Assembly (NCBI GenBank): GCA_903994525.1
Contig: CAJEXW010000007.1
Span: 69,307-115,577, forward strand
Reading direction: 5' to 3'
From: an uncultured Chlorobiaceae bacterium
Lineage (GTDB): Bacteria; Bacteroidota; Chlorobiia; Chlorobiales; Chlorobiaceae
Length of the DNA stretch: 46,271 bases
Positions 31,901-40,070 of this stretch are shown here, in pieces (position 1 is the stretch's first letter; every line of letters begins with the position of its first letter). A program made the translations under genes and the position numbers. A model generated the notes under the pieces. That model was given only the letters and a program-made list of their open reading frames with translations, searched no databases and was not told the origin of the DNA.

Positions 31901-33581
31901 GCTCCAGCAGATTCCCCTCCGTGCCAAGCATAACTGTGGTAGAGGTTATCAGCTCCTCTCGAAGCGAATCGATAGGTGGATTGGTCACCTGGGCAAAAAG
32001 CTGTTTGAAGTAGTCATACAGCATCTTTGGCTTATTGGAGAGCACGGCAAGCGGAGTGTCATTGCCCATAGAGCCAACCAGCTCTACACCTTTTTCGCTC
32101 ATAATCTTTATCTGGAGACTGATATCCTCCTGGGTATAGCCAAAAACCTTCTGGCGAGCTGTCAGGCTATATTTATCCTCATCGGGATTCTTCATCTGCG
32201 GATGATCAGGAAGTGCTTCGAGATCGATAATATTTCTGTCGATCCACTCTCCATAAGGCTGAGCTGCGGCTATGCCCGCCTTGATCTCTTCGTCAGAGAT
32301 AATGCGCCCCTGGGCGGTGTCAACCAAAAACATCCGTCCAGGCTGTAAACGATCTTTTTTAAGAATTCGCTCCGGTGCAATATCGAGCACACCAACCTCG
32401 GATGCCATAATAACCAGGTCATCTTTTGTTATGTAATAACGTGAAGGGCGCAGACCATTACGATCAAGCACAGCACCAATCTGCACTCCATCAGTAAAGG
32501 TGACTGAGGCTGGCCCGTCCCATGGTTCCATCAGGCAACTATGATACTCGTAAAATGCTTTTTTCTCCGCAGAGATCGCGTCATTGCCAGACCATGGCTC
32601 AGGAATGATCATCATCGCCGCATGGGCAAGTGAACGTCCAGAGAGAACAAGAAACTCAAAAGCATTGTCAAGAATGGCCGAATCGCTGCCATCTTCCAGA
32701 ATAACCGGCTTAATATTCTCAAGAGCATTACCAAAAACCGTCGATTCGATATTTTTTTCCCTCGCCTTCATCCAGTTGACATTGCCTTTAAGCGTATTGA
32801 TCTCTCCATTATGGCTCAAAAAGCGATAAGGATGCGCCCTGTCCCAGCTCGGGAAAGTATTGGTACTGAAACGTGAGTGTACCATCGCAATGGCGCTCTC
32901 CATATCAGGATCATGAAGTTCAGGATAAAACAGACCAACCTGCTCCGGCAAAAGCATCCCTTTATAGACAATTGTCCTGCACGACAAACTTGATATATAG
33001 AAATAACTTGTGCCGAGAAGTCCGGCCGTGTATTTAACCCTTTTAGTAATCCGACGACGAATAATATAGAGCTTGCGTTCAAATTCAAGCTCGGAGAGCG
33101 TATCCTTTCCCCAGCCAACATAGAGCTGCTTTACTACAGGCTCCTGAGAACGGGCCGTATATCCCAGTGAATCGTTGCAGGTCTCAACTTTTCTGAAACC
33201 AAGAAATTTCTGCCCTTCGGCCTGGATCATCACACGGCAAATATCCTCAATAGCCCGCCTCTGCGATATATCAGGGGGAAGAAAAAGCATCCCGACACCA
33301 TAATGGTTGTCACCAGGAAGATCAATATTGACATCCGAACAAACCCTTCGAAGGAACTTGTCTGGCACCTGAAGAAGAATTCCGGCTCCATCACCAGTAT
33401 TGTTTTCACAGCCACATGCACCACGATGTTTCAGGTTTTCGTTGATCCGTAGACCCTGCTCCACAATATCATGTGACTTGACACCTTTGATATGGGCAAC
33501 AAACCCAACACCGCAAGCATCATGCTCAAACTGAGGATCATAAAGCCCTGCATTTAACGTAACGTTCATATTTTCAGGCAC
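28968..33581 (-). CDS. gltB: Glutamate synthase large subunit (GOGAT alpha)
   Basis: 1,537 residues from a GTG at 33581; an ATG four codons in (33569) is an alternative. The glutaminase domain has the nucleophile Cys23 in [10 protein letters not shown], normally exposed by removal of the short propeptide. The central and FMN-synthase domains follow, with the [3Fe-4S] motif [15 protein letters not shown]. The C-terminal GXGXG beta-helix ([22 protein letters not shown]) completes the family architecture. It makes glutamate from glutamine and 2-oxoglutarate in ammonia assimilation, working with gltD immediately downstream. A 100-bp gap separates it from gpmA. Confidence 0.97.
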   Translation of the reverse strand: MPENMNVTLNAGLYDPQFEHDACGVGFVAHIKGVKSHDIVEQGLRINENLKHRGACGCENNTGDGAGILLQVPDKFLRRVCSDVNIDLPGDNHYGVGMLFLPPDISQRRAIEDICRVMIQAEGQKFLGFRKVETCNDSLGYTARSQEPVVKQLYVGWGKDTLSELEFERKLYIIRRRITKRVKYTAGLLGTSYFYISSLSCRTIVYKGMLLPEQVGLFYPELHDPDMESAIAMVHSRFSTNTFPSWDRAHPYRFLSHNGEINTLKGNVNWMKAREKNIESTVFGNALENIKPVILEDGSDSAILDNAFEFLVLSGRSLAHAAMMIIPEPWSGNDAISAEKKAFYEYHSCLMEPWDGPASVTFTDGVQIGAVLDRNGLRPSRYYITKDDLVIMASEVGVLDIAPERILKKDRLQPGRMFLVDTAQGRIISDEEIKAGIAAAQPYGEWIDRNIIDLEALPDHPQMKNPDEDKYSLTARQKVFGYTQEDISLQIKIMSEKGVELVGSMGNDTPLAVLSNKPKMLYDYFKQLFAQVTNPPIDSLREELITSTTVMLGTEGNLLEPTEVNCRRIRLPHPLLTNYALEKIRGIDKPGFRAVTLPIFYAVTEGGKGIEVAMQDLYRQAEQAASRGVNIIILSDKGELESDRAPIPALLAVSGLHNFLINAGIRTQIGLVLESAEPRTVHHFAMLISYGAGAVNPYMAFETIHSLVSSGRVRLEEKVAVKNYVKAAVKGVVKTMAKMGISTIQSYRGSQIFEAVGLNTQLVDAYFTRTPTRIEGIGLDIVAEEVRRRHEAVFPRTGNKVDRGLDAGGERKWRHSGEFHLFSPEAIHLLQHSCRTENYGLFKKYENLIDDQSEHLCTIRGLMDIRFSEQPVPLEEVEPVNAILKRFKTGAMSYGSISQEAHETLAIAMNRLGGRSNTGEGGEDPARFKRDANGDSRKSAIKQVASGRFGVTSEYLASANEIQIKMAQGAKPGEGGQLPGSKVYPWVAKVRHSTPGVGLISPPPHHDIYSIEDLAQLIHDLKNSNPEARINVKLVSTVGVGTIAAGVAKAHADVVLISGHDGGTGASPVSSIMHAGMPWELGLAEAHQTLLLNNLRSRIVVETDGQLKTARDIIVAAMLGAEEFGFATTTLVVMGCIMMRCCQDDSCPVGVATQNPELRKHFKGKPEHVENFMRFLAEGVREYMSRLGVRTINELVGRTELLSMKKSVHHWKAQGIDLSKILYQAEVGEHETRYHTIAQEHGLEESLDRKTLLALCEPAIKRGEKVLSTLPIRNTNRVVGTLVGYEVTKACGAAGLPDDTIHLKFIGSAGQSFGAFMPNGMTLELEGDANDYVGKGLSGGRIIVYPSKGSPFVPEENIIIGNVGFYGATSGEAFIRGMAGERFCVRNSGLRAVVEAIGDHGCEYMTGGTVIILGKTGRNFAAGMSGGIAYVYDADGTLSANCNHEMVALSALEDPEELAALQRMIERHVTFTGSDLGRSILADQGALRQRFVKVMPHDYRRALEAMREVEAAGLSGDEAVMAAFHKNIHDPARVSGN

Positions 33582-33681
33582 AACTTTTCAAACAGTTTCA
33601 AAAAAAAGGCGACAGAAAGAGCGCGGCAAAGAATATAAATGTTTTTCAACAATATACCCGAAAACCACATTCTCCATCAAA

Positions 33682-34425
33682 CTATGCTTTCCCCTGACTG
33701 GCCACAGCATCAACAGCCCGCTTCAGGGCATCCTGATCACCGAGATAGTAACTTTTCAGGGGCTTCAGATTATCATCAAGCTCGTAAACCAGGGGGATTC
33801 CTGTGGGAATATTGAGGCCGACAATATCCTCTTCGGAAATATTGTCAAGGTATTTGACAAGCGCACGCAATGAGTTGCCATGAGCAGCTATAATAACCTT
33901 CCGGCCTTTACGGATTTCGGGCGCTATGGTCTCGTGCCACAATGGCAGAAACCTGTCAACTGTATCTTTCAGACATTCACTCAAAGGAATCTCCTCTTCG
34001 CTCAGAGCAGCATAACGAGGCTCCGTTCCCGGATAGCGCTCATCACTTTTTTCCAGGGCAGGTGGAGGCGTGTCGTAACTTCTCCTCCAGACCAGCACTT
34101 GCTCTTCGCCATATTTCTGCGAAGTCTCAGATTTGTTGAGCCCCTGCAACGCACCATAATGGCGTTCATTAAGCCTCCAGCTCTTGAATACCGGAATCCA
34201 CATCAAATCCATCGCATCAAGCGCCCCCCAGAGCGTCCTGATTGCACGCTTCAGCACCGAGGTATAAGCAACGTCAAAAACAAATCCCCCTTCGCGCAAG
34301 AGTTTACCGGCATTTGCAGCCTCCGCTCTGCCCTGCTCACTCAAATCAATATCATACCATCCAGTAAAGCGGTTTTCACGGTTCCACTGACTCTCTCCAT
34401 GCCGTAACAAGACAAGTTGTATCAT
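33682..34425 (-). CDS. gpmA: 2,3-bisphosphoglycerate-dependent phosphoglycerate mutase
   Basis: 247 residues, as for GpmA. The catalytic histidine is His9 in [12 protein letters not shown]. The substrate-binding block [15 protein letters not shown], the conserved [20 protein letters not shown] and the second histidine in [16 protein letters not shown] are all present. It interconverts 3- and 2-phosphoglycerate in glycolysis and gluconeogenesis. It is divergent from the flavin oxidoreductase gene at 34739 and lies 100 bp upstream of gltB on the same strand. Confidence 0.97.
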   Translation of the reverse strand: MIQLVLLRHGESQWNRENRFTGWYDIDLSEQGRAEAANAGKLLREGGFVFDVAYTSVLKRAIRTLWGALDAMDLMWIPVFKSWRLNERHYGALQGLNKSETSQKYGEEQVLVWRRSYDTPPPALEKSDERYPGTEPRYAALSEEEIPLSECLKDTVDRFLPLWHETIAPEIRKGRKVIIAAHGNSLRALVKYLDNISEEDIVGLNIPTGIPLVYELDDNLKPLKSYYLGDQDALKRAVDAVASQGKA

Positions 34426-34738
34426 AGTAGCATCTCCCTTTTCTGGATGATTTTTTATTCCGAAAAATTTATCGTTTCCGCTTGTTTGGCCTGCAATTTA
34501 ATATTCTCAACACCTTTTCTCAAACTTCATCCACTCCAGAACACTAAAGTTTAGCCAAGAATGGCGGGAATAGTTGAAAAGAGGGTGGTTTTCAAAGAAT
34601 TGACTGTAGATTTATAATCTGAAATGTGATATCTTAGGTAATTTTGGCACAGGATCCAGACGGTCAGAACCGCCCATCCCCCCTGTCCTCAGTGATGGTG
34701 ATGAACTGTAAATGCTCTTATACTGATTAAAAACGACA
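34426..34738. other. Divergent intergenic region gpmA / flavin oxidoreductase
   Basis: 313 bp that must hold promoters for both divergent genes. The sequence is AT-rich near gpmA and more GC-rich near 34650-34690. I see no clear hairpin, repeat, RNA gene or convincing -35/-10 pair with correct spacing; a TTGACT...TATAAT at 34597-34615 has a spacer far too short. Confidence 0.5.
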
Positions 34739-35995
34739 ATGAACGTAGACAATTTCAGGTTACAATTGGGTAAAAAAGAGTATGTCCCCATCATTATTGG
34801 CGGTATGGGGGTCAATATTTCGACAGCAGAACTTGCTCTCTCGGCCGAAAAGCTTGGCGGAATAGGCCATATTTCTGATGCCCTGATCACATACGTCTGC
34901 GACAGAATCTTCAGTACCTCTTTCGTCAGCCGAAAAAGGAAAAAATACGCTCAATACAGCTCGAACCCGGATAAATCAGCGGTACTTTTTGACCTTGAAG
35001 AGCTTGCTGAGGCACAAAAAAAATATATTGAGCACACCATCTCCCAGAAAACAGGCAAGGGCGCTGTGTTTCTGAACTGTATGGAGAAGTTGACCATGAA
35101 CAGCGGCATTGAAACATTAAAAGTAAGGCTTTCCGCTGCGATGGATGCCGGTATTGACGGACTGACACTTGCTGCTGGCCTTAATCTTCGAACACTTGAT
35201 CTTATCCAGGATCATCCAAGATTCCGTGATGTCAACATAGGTATTATAATCTCCTCGGTCAGGGCGCTCTCCATATTTCTCAAACGGGCCATACGCCTGA
35301 ACAGAGTGCCGGACTACATTATTGTTGAGGGGCCACTTGCCGGAGGACACCTTGGGTTCGGACCTGCCGACTGGCACACCTTTGATCTCAAAACAATTTT
35401 CTCGGAAGTCCTCGATTTTCTCAAAAAAGAGGGATTAAACATTCCGGTGATCCCGGCAGGTGGTATTTTTACAGGCAGTGATGCTGTCGATTATCTCCGA
35501 ATGGGAGCCGGAGGAGTGCAAGTTGCAACCCGATTCACCATCAGCAAGGAGGCTGGATTGCCTGCCGATGTCAAACAAAACTATATCAATGCCAGAGAGG
35601 AGGATATTGTCGTCAACATGGCCTCTACCACAGGCTATCCAATGCGCATGCTCACCTCCTCACCAACCCTGCGCTATGCAATAAAACCAAACTGCGAGGG
35701 GCTCGGTTACCTCCTCGAAAACGGTGGAAAGTGTACCTACATAGACGAATACTATCAAGCACTTGCTGAAAGAAAAGAAAATGCGCCGCTTGTTGTCAAG
35801 GAGAAAACCTGTCTTTGTACCGGTATGGCAAATTATGACTGCTGGACATGTGGACATACGACCTACCGCCTCAAAGAGACAACAAACCGCCTTCCCGACG
35901 GTAAATGGCAGCTACCAAAAGCTGAGGATATTTTTCATGACTATCAGTTCAGCACGAACCAGGCAATCCGTTTACCTGATCAAGAGGTAACATGA
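34739..35995 (+). CDS. NAD(P)H-dependent flavin oxidoreductase (nitronate monooxygenase family)
   Basis: 418 residues with a TIM-barrel FMN fold: IIIGGMGVNISTAELA at the N-terminus, EGPLAGGHLGFG in the middle, VIPAGGIFTGSDAVDYLRMG and GAGGVQVATRF for phosphate binding. These are the landmarks of nitronate monooxygenase/2-nitropropane dioxygenase proteins, which oxidise alkyl nitronates with bound FMN. A C-terminal extension carries four cysteines, C358, C360, C368 and C371 (CLCTGMANYDCWTCG), which could bind a metal or cluster. The start follows a weak upstream region. The stop overlaps the next ATG by 4 bases, so the two are translationally coupled. The true substrate is not known. Confidence 0.85.
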   Translation: MNVDNFRLQLGKKEYVPIIIGGMGVNISTAELALSAEKLGGIGHISDALITYVCDRIFSTSFVSRKRKKYAQYSSNPDKSAVLFDLEELAEAQKKYIEHTISQKTGKGAVFLNCMEKLTMNSGIETLKVRLSAAMDAGIDGLTLAAGLNLRTLDLIQDHPRFRDVNIGIIISSVRALSIFLKRAIRLNRVPDYIIVEGPLAGGHLGFGPADWHTFDLKTIFSEVLDFLKKEGLNIPVIPAGGIFTGSDAVDYLRMGAGGVQVATRFTISKEAGLPADVKQNYINAREEDIVVNMASTTGYPMRMLTSSPTLRYAIKPNCEGLGYLLENGGKCTYIDEYYQALAERKENAPLVVKEKTCLCTGMANYDCWTCGHTTYRLKETTNRLPDGKWQLPKAEDIFHDYQFSTNQAIRLPDQEVT

Positions 35996-36993
35996 AGAGA
36001 AAAGCGATTCTGTTTATCTCGACCACTCTATTTGCGACAGCCTTTTTTGTGGTTGTTTTTGTCGCCAACCAGTTGATTGAGCTTGCCGGGCATCTCGGCT
36101 CTCTGCACCCCGGGGCAGGAGCTTTGCTCATTATACTGAGCTCCGCGATAATCTCTTTTGTACTCTTTTTCGGATTCCGTTTTTTTTCTTTGCCAAGCAA
36201 ACCGTCGCTGCCGGATGATGAAAACTCAAAGGCCATGGCAGCATACCTCTTCTTTATGACCGGACGAGTGCCGATTCACCCCAGGCACCCGGAACCAGTA
36301 AAACATAAAAAAGATCAGAGATGGTTGCGTACCAATCTTAAGCTACTTGATACTGACTCACTGAACATCACCAGAGAGATTGCTACCAGAAATTTTTTTG
36401 TTGGTGCTTTTGCACAGAACACATCCTACGGAACAACCACATCGTTGATTAATAACCTGAAGGTGGTCTGGAATATCTACACACTGCACAACCGCGAGCA
36501 ACACCTGAGAGAATTCATCATTCTTGCGCGATCTGTGTACGAATATCTTCCTCTTTCCGACTTTAAAAAGGAGGATATTCAGGCGCATATCAAGCCGATT
36601 ATACAGTCAGCGTTCAGCAATACTCTCTCATCTCTGCTGCCAGCCGGAAACCTGCTCGCACCATTTTTCCTCAACCTTTTTCTTGCAGGAGCCACCAACA
36701 CCTATCTGACCTGTCTTGCGGGTATCATAGCGACTCGCCACTGTCAGACCATGACAAAAGAAGATCAAAAGGAGATTATTCAACAAAGCACCTTTGAGGC
36801 ATCATTCATGCTGAAGGAGATTATTCGCGAGTGCAACCCGATTTTATCGGTCACCATCAGTAATGCCATAAAAAAAGCCGGGCTTGAAAGTCTCGATACC
36901 ATGCAATCACCTTCTGCAGGAAGCGGTATGGCAAAAGATATTGTCTCTCATCTGGCCAGTTCGCTGAAGAGTATGCTCAAGGAGAATGGATAA
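35992..36993 (+). CDS. Membrane protein of unknown function (two N-terminal TM segments, YcjF/DUF697-like body)
   Basis: 333 residues, overlapping the previous stop by ATGA. Two hydrophobic helices lie near residues 5-30 and 43-66. The soluble part runs through a helical domain and a glycine/alanine/leucine-rich hydrophobic stretch (LLPAGNLLAPFFLNLFLAGA) near residues 215-250. This layout resembles DUF697/YcjF-type proteins, but no motif clinches it. Coupling with the flavin oxidoreductase suggests they work together, possibly at the membrane. Convergent with tadA, 38 bp apart. Confidence 0.7.
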   Translation: MKRKAILFISTTLFATAFFVVVFVANQLIELAGHLGSLHPGAGALLIILSSAIISFVLFFGFRFFSLPSKPSLPDDENSKAMAAYLFFMTGRVPIHPRHPEPVKHKKDQRWLRTNLKLLDTDSLNITREIATRNFFVGAFAQNTSYGTTTSLINNLKVVWNIYTLHNREQHLREFIILARSVYEYLPLSDFKKEDIQAHIKPIIQSAFSNTLSSLLPAGNLLAPFFLNLFLAGATNTYLTCLAGIIATRHCQTMTKEDQKEIIQQSTFEASFMLKEIIRECNPILSVTISNAIKKAGLESLDTMQSPSAGSGMAKDIVSHLASSLKSMLKENG

Positions 36994-37031
36994 TTGACAG
37001 TTGACAAAGGAGCGCTTTCAACGGTGCATTA

Positions 37032-37493
37032 TCAACTCTTCTTGCGAAGTTCCCGGAAAAAATCTTTCAGCAAACTCTCGCATTTATTCTCCATGATGCC
37101 CCCGAAAACCTCGGGCTGATGGTTGAGCTGACGACAACCTGTCACATTAAGGACAGAGCCGGATGCACCCATTTTTGGATCATAAGCGCCAAAGATGACA
37201 CGGCCCACCTTGGCATTGACGATAGCTCCAGCACACATCGGACAGGGTTCCAGAGTTACTGCCAACGTACAGTCGTTGAGGTACTTGCTGCCAACCGTTG
37301 CCATCGCGGAGGTCAAGGCAATCATTTCGGCATGCGCTGTAGCATCGCAAAGCGCTTCCACCTGATTATAGCCCCTCCCGATAACGTGACCACTACTGTC
37401 GAGCACGACGGCACCAACAGGAACCTCTTTCCGTTCATAAGCCTTGATGGCTTCCTTCAAAGCCAGCTCCATGCAAAAGGTGAAATCCATCAT
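37032..37493 (-). CDS. tadA: tRNA-specific adenosine deaminase
   Basis: 153 residues with the zinc deaminase signature: His54 and Glu56 in TAHAEMIAL, Cys84 and Cys87 in EPCPMCAGAI. The downstream FGAYDPKMGASGSV block is typical of TadA, which makes inosine at the wobble position of tRNA-Arg(ACG). Two ATG codons open the frame; either could be used. It lies alone on the minus strand between plus-strand genes. Confidence 0.93.
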   Translation of the reverse strand: MMDFTFCMELALKEAIKAYERKEVPVGAVVLDSSGHVIGRGYNQVEALCDATAHAEMIALTSAMATVGSKYLNDCTLAVTLEPCPMCAGAIVNAKVGRVIFGAYDPKMGASGSVLNVTGCRQLNHQPEVFGGIMENKCESLLKDFFRELRKKS

Positions 37494-37861
37494 ACTTTTT
37501 ATGTAAACAGTGCTTGCTGAAGAGGAGATAACAGATTAGTTTACGATCGCGACAACTGGAATGCTCTGAACACAGAACGATGGATAGCGCACACATGAGT
37601 GCTGCCGAGTGCAGAACATAAGAAGATTGGAGTGATGATACAACCATCTTCTGTATAAAGTATGCTGCCCTGGAACTCCATCAATACAGGAAAAAGGGGA
37701 TGTTGATCCTGCAACGGAATACTGTGGAAAATTGTTCTGGGAATGAAAACGATAAGCGAAAAATCTGATAGTATCAAGGTATCAGTATTGGTTTAACAAC
37801 GAAGCTGCAGTTGAGCCACTCACCGATAGGTGATGCTCAATGGCGCTTCAAAACTGACTCT
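37494..37861. other. Intergenic region between tadA and the CBS/CorC gene
   Basis: About 370 bp between divergent genes. Short reading frames occur on both strands but none has a ribosome site or a family-like composition. I see no RNA gene, repeat or strong terminator. It presumably contains both promoters. Confidence 0.5.
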
Positions 37862-39193
37862 ATGGAAATTCTTTTTCTCTTTGTACTGATTGTTCTTAAC
37901 GGCATTTTTGCCATGTCCGAGATTGCGCTGGTCACAGCAAAGCGCTCCAGACTTTCAAAGTTGGCTGACGATGGAGACAAGACTGCAAGTTCCGCCATGA
38001 AGCTCGGCCAGGATTCGACAAGATTTCTTTCGACAATACAGATTGGCATAACCTCAATCGGCATATTGAATGGTATTGTCGGTGAAGGGGCTCTCGCCTC
38101 ACCGCTGGCTCTCAGGCTGCAAATACTTGGAGTGGCTGATGAACCAAGCCATATTATTGCAACGGCGTTAGTAGTGCTGACAATCACCTACGTCACCATT
38201 GTTGTCGGTGAACTTGTGCCCAAAAGAATCGGCCAGTTAAACCCTGAAAAGATTGCATGCATGGTTGCCAGACCCATGCTTACCCTCTCGGCGATAACAA
38301 GGCCTTTTGGACGTCTCCTCTCTGCCTCGACCAATACGATTCTTCGATTCATGGGAAACCATCCCCAGTCGATACCCAGCGTCACGGAGGAGGAGATTCA
38401 TGCCATGCTTGAGGAGGGCTCTGAAGCGGGCGTTATTGAGCAGCAGGAGCATGAGATGGTCCGCAATGTCTTTCGTCTTGATGACCGTCAACTTGGAACA
38501 TTGATGGTGCCAAGGGCAGATATCGTTTTCCTTGACGTATCGCAACCGCTTGACGAGAACATTCGTCGGGTTATTGAGTCAGAACACTCCCGCTTTCCAG
38601 TCTGTAACGGCGGCCTGCAATCCCTTGTCGGGGTGGTCAATGCCAAACAACTGCTCTCAAAAACGCTGAAAGGACGCCTGACAGAATTTACCTCGCAGTT
38701 GCAACCCTGCGTTTATGTTCCGGAAACACTTACCGGCATGGAGCTGCTTGACCATTTCAGAACATCAGGCACCCAAATGGTTTTTGTGGTTGACGAATAC
38801 GGCGAAATCCAGGGGTTGGTGACCCTTCAGGATATGCTTGAGGCTGTTACTGGTGAGTTTGTGCCCCGAAATCTTGAGGATTCATGGGCAGTACAACGAC
38901 ATGACGGTTCCTGGCTGCTGGATGGCCTTATTCCTGTTCCCGAGCTGAAAGATACCCTTGAACTGAAGTCGGTACCGGAAGAGGATAAAGGGCTTTATCA
39001 CACGCTTAGTGGACTTGTCATGTGGCTGCTTGGACGTATGCCACGAACAGGGGATGTGATGACGTGGGAGAACTGGACGCTCGAAATTGTTGACCTTGAC
39101 GGTCAAAGGATAGACAAGGTGCTTGCATCAAAGCTTACTGACGCCCCAAAACAGGAGACAGGAGAGTCTGAAAAAGCCGCTGCTGCGGAGTAA
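37862..39193 (+). CDS. CNNM/CBS/CorC_HlyC membrane protein (hemolysin C-like)
   Basis: 443 residues from ATG 37862; a TTG at 37811 would add 17 polar residues in front of what looks like the first membrane helix, so the later start is preferred. The CNNM (DUF21) membrane domain opens with LFVLIVLNGIFAMSEIALVT and contains three to four helices. Two CBS domains follow (MVPRADIVFLDVSQPLDENI, then MVFVVDEYGEIQGLVTLQDM), and then the CorC_HlyC domain at the end. Family members are implicated in magnesium or cobalt efflux; the hemolysin name is historical. The last residues are charged and disordered. It probably acts in the inner membrane. Confidence 0.9.
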   Translation: MEILFLFVLIVLNGIFAMSEIALVTAKRSRLSKLADDGDKTASSAMKLGQDSTRFLSTIQIGITSIGILNGIVGEGALASPLALRLQILGVADEPSHIIATALVVLTITYVTIVVGELVPKRIGQLNPEKIACMVARPMLTLSAITRPFGRLLSASTNTILRFMGNHPQSIPSVTEEEIHAMLEEGSEAGVIEQQEHEMVRNVFRLDDRQLGTLMVPRADIVFLDVSQPLDENIRRVIESEHSRFPVCNGGLQSLVGVVNAKQLLSKTLKGRLTEFTSQLQPCVYVPETLTGMELLDHFRTSGTQMVFVVDEYGEIQGLVTLQDMLEAVTGEFVPRNLEDSWAVQRHDGSWLLDGLIPVPELKDTLELKSVPEEDKGLYHTLSGLVMWLLGRMPRTGDVMTWENWTLEIVDLDGQRIDKVLASKLTDAPKQETGESEKAAAAE

Positions 39194-39329
39194 CAACATT
39201 CTTCATTGCCTCGTATATAGAAGAAGAGTGATTTCAAGCCAGTTTGGAGCATTTACTTGTACCGGTAGCAGAGGCACTGGAAGGAAAGAGTCGGAAATAT
39301 TGCTAAAAATCAATATAATCACTTCTTTT

Positions 39330-39689
39330 ATGGATACTTATGATCAAGATTGTCTCTTTTGCCGGATAGTGCGCGGAGAGATACCAGCCAAGGTCATCTA
39401 CCGTAACGACCACGTGCTGGCTTTCCGGGATATTACGCCTGTTGCACCACAACATGCGTTGATTATTCCGCTCAGGCACATCACTTCACTGAGCACGCTT
39501 AAACCCGAAGATGAAGCAATCGCCGGTCAGATTCTGCTTGCAGCCGGAACGGTTGCTGAAATTCTTGGAATCAAAGCCTCGGGCTACCGGTTTGTCTTTA
39601 ACTCAGGTGCCGATGCCATGCAAAGTGTTTTTCATATTCACGGCCACCTGATTGGAGGGCAAAAGATGGGCTGGCCTCCCTTTCCATGA
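39330..39689 (+). CDS. HIT family (HINT-like) hydrolase
   Basis: 119 residues from ATG 39330. The histidine triad is His102, His104 and His106 in FHIHGHLIGG. The N-terminal CLFCRIVRGEIPA block and the C-terminal GWPPFP are typical of HinT purine nucleoside phosphoramidases. The longer upstream open frame is not family-like. A TATAAT lies only 11 bases before the ATG and no ribosome site is visible, so a leaderless or near-leaderless transcript is possible. It is followed by a hairpin overlapping the stop. Confidence 0.92.
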   Translation: MDTYDQDCLFCRIVRGEIPAKVIYRNDHVLAFRDITPVAPQHALIIPLRHITSLSTLKPEDEAIAGQILLAAGTVAEILGIKASGYRFVFNSGADAMQSVFHIHGHLIGGQKMGWPPFP

Positions 39690-39752
39690 CCATCGCCGTT
39701 GGCGTTCTACACGACAGTTTCTGCAGAAACCGTCGATGGTCATGAATTTTTA
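39685..39752 (+). terminator. Probable terminator after the HIT gene
   Basis: CATGACCATCG (39685-39695) pairs perfectly with CGATGGTCATG (39734-39744), followed by AATTTTTATTT. Inside the 38-base loop is a second perfect palindrome, GTTTCTGCAGAAAC (39717-39730). The stem overlaps the HIT stop. The structure may end HIT transcription, and the inner palindrome could also serve as an operator for feoA, 100 bp downstream. Confidence 0.6.
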
Positions 39753-39825
39753 TTTGTTCCTTTCCGTTATACTGGTTACAGTCAGTCCGATTTGTTTTTC
39801 ATTGTTTAGTGCGGGAGATCATGCA

Positions 39826-40068
39826 ATGCGGTTATCAGAGTTGAAGGTTGGAAAGGAGGCTGAAGTGACGGCAGTCAAGGCGGAAGGAGCAGTAAGGCGC
39901 AGAATTATGGATATGGGATTGATCAAGGGCACCAGATTTAAAGTGGTCAGAGTCGCGCCGCTCGGAGATCCAATGGAGATATTGTTCAAGGGGCTCCATC
40001 TCGCTTTGAGAAAAAATGAGGCTGAAGGTATTTTTGTCGTTGAACAGCCTGAAAAAGTGTCGGGGTGA
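39826..40068 (+). CDS. feoA: Ferrous iron transport protein A
   Basis: 80 residues with the SH3-like FeoA fold (LSELKVGKEAEVTAVKA, RRRIMDMGLIKGTRFKVVR). The start at 39826 has a GGGAG site 9 bases upstream; a longer frame reaching back into the HIT gene is rejected. FeoA is a small cytoplasmic partner of FeoB in uptake of Fe(II). Its stop overlaps the region of the feoB start (GTGACCATG), so the pair is translationally coupled. No Fur box is evident upstream. Confidence 0.93.
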   Translation: MRLSELKVGKEAEVTAVKAEGAVRRRIMDMGLIKGTRFKVVRVAPLGDPMEILFKGLHLALRKNEAEGIFVVEQPEKVSG

Positions 40069-40070
40069 CC

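Noticed and set aside
36994..37020. ATTGACAGTTGACA after the membrane protein gene as a heptamer repeat array
   Set aside because: Only two imperfect copies, too few to call.
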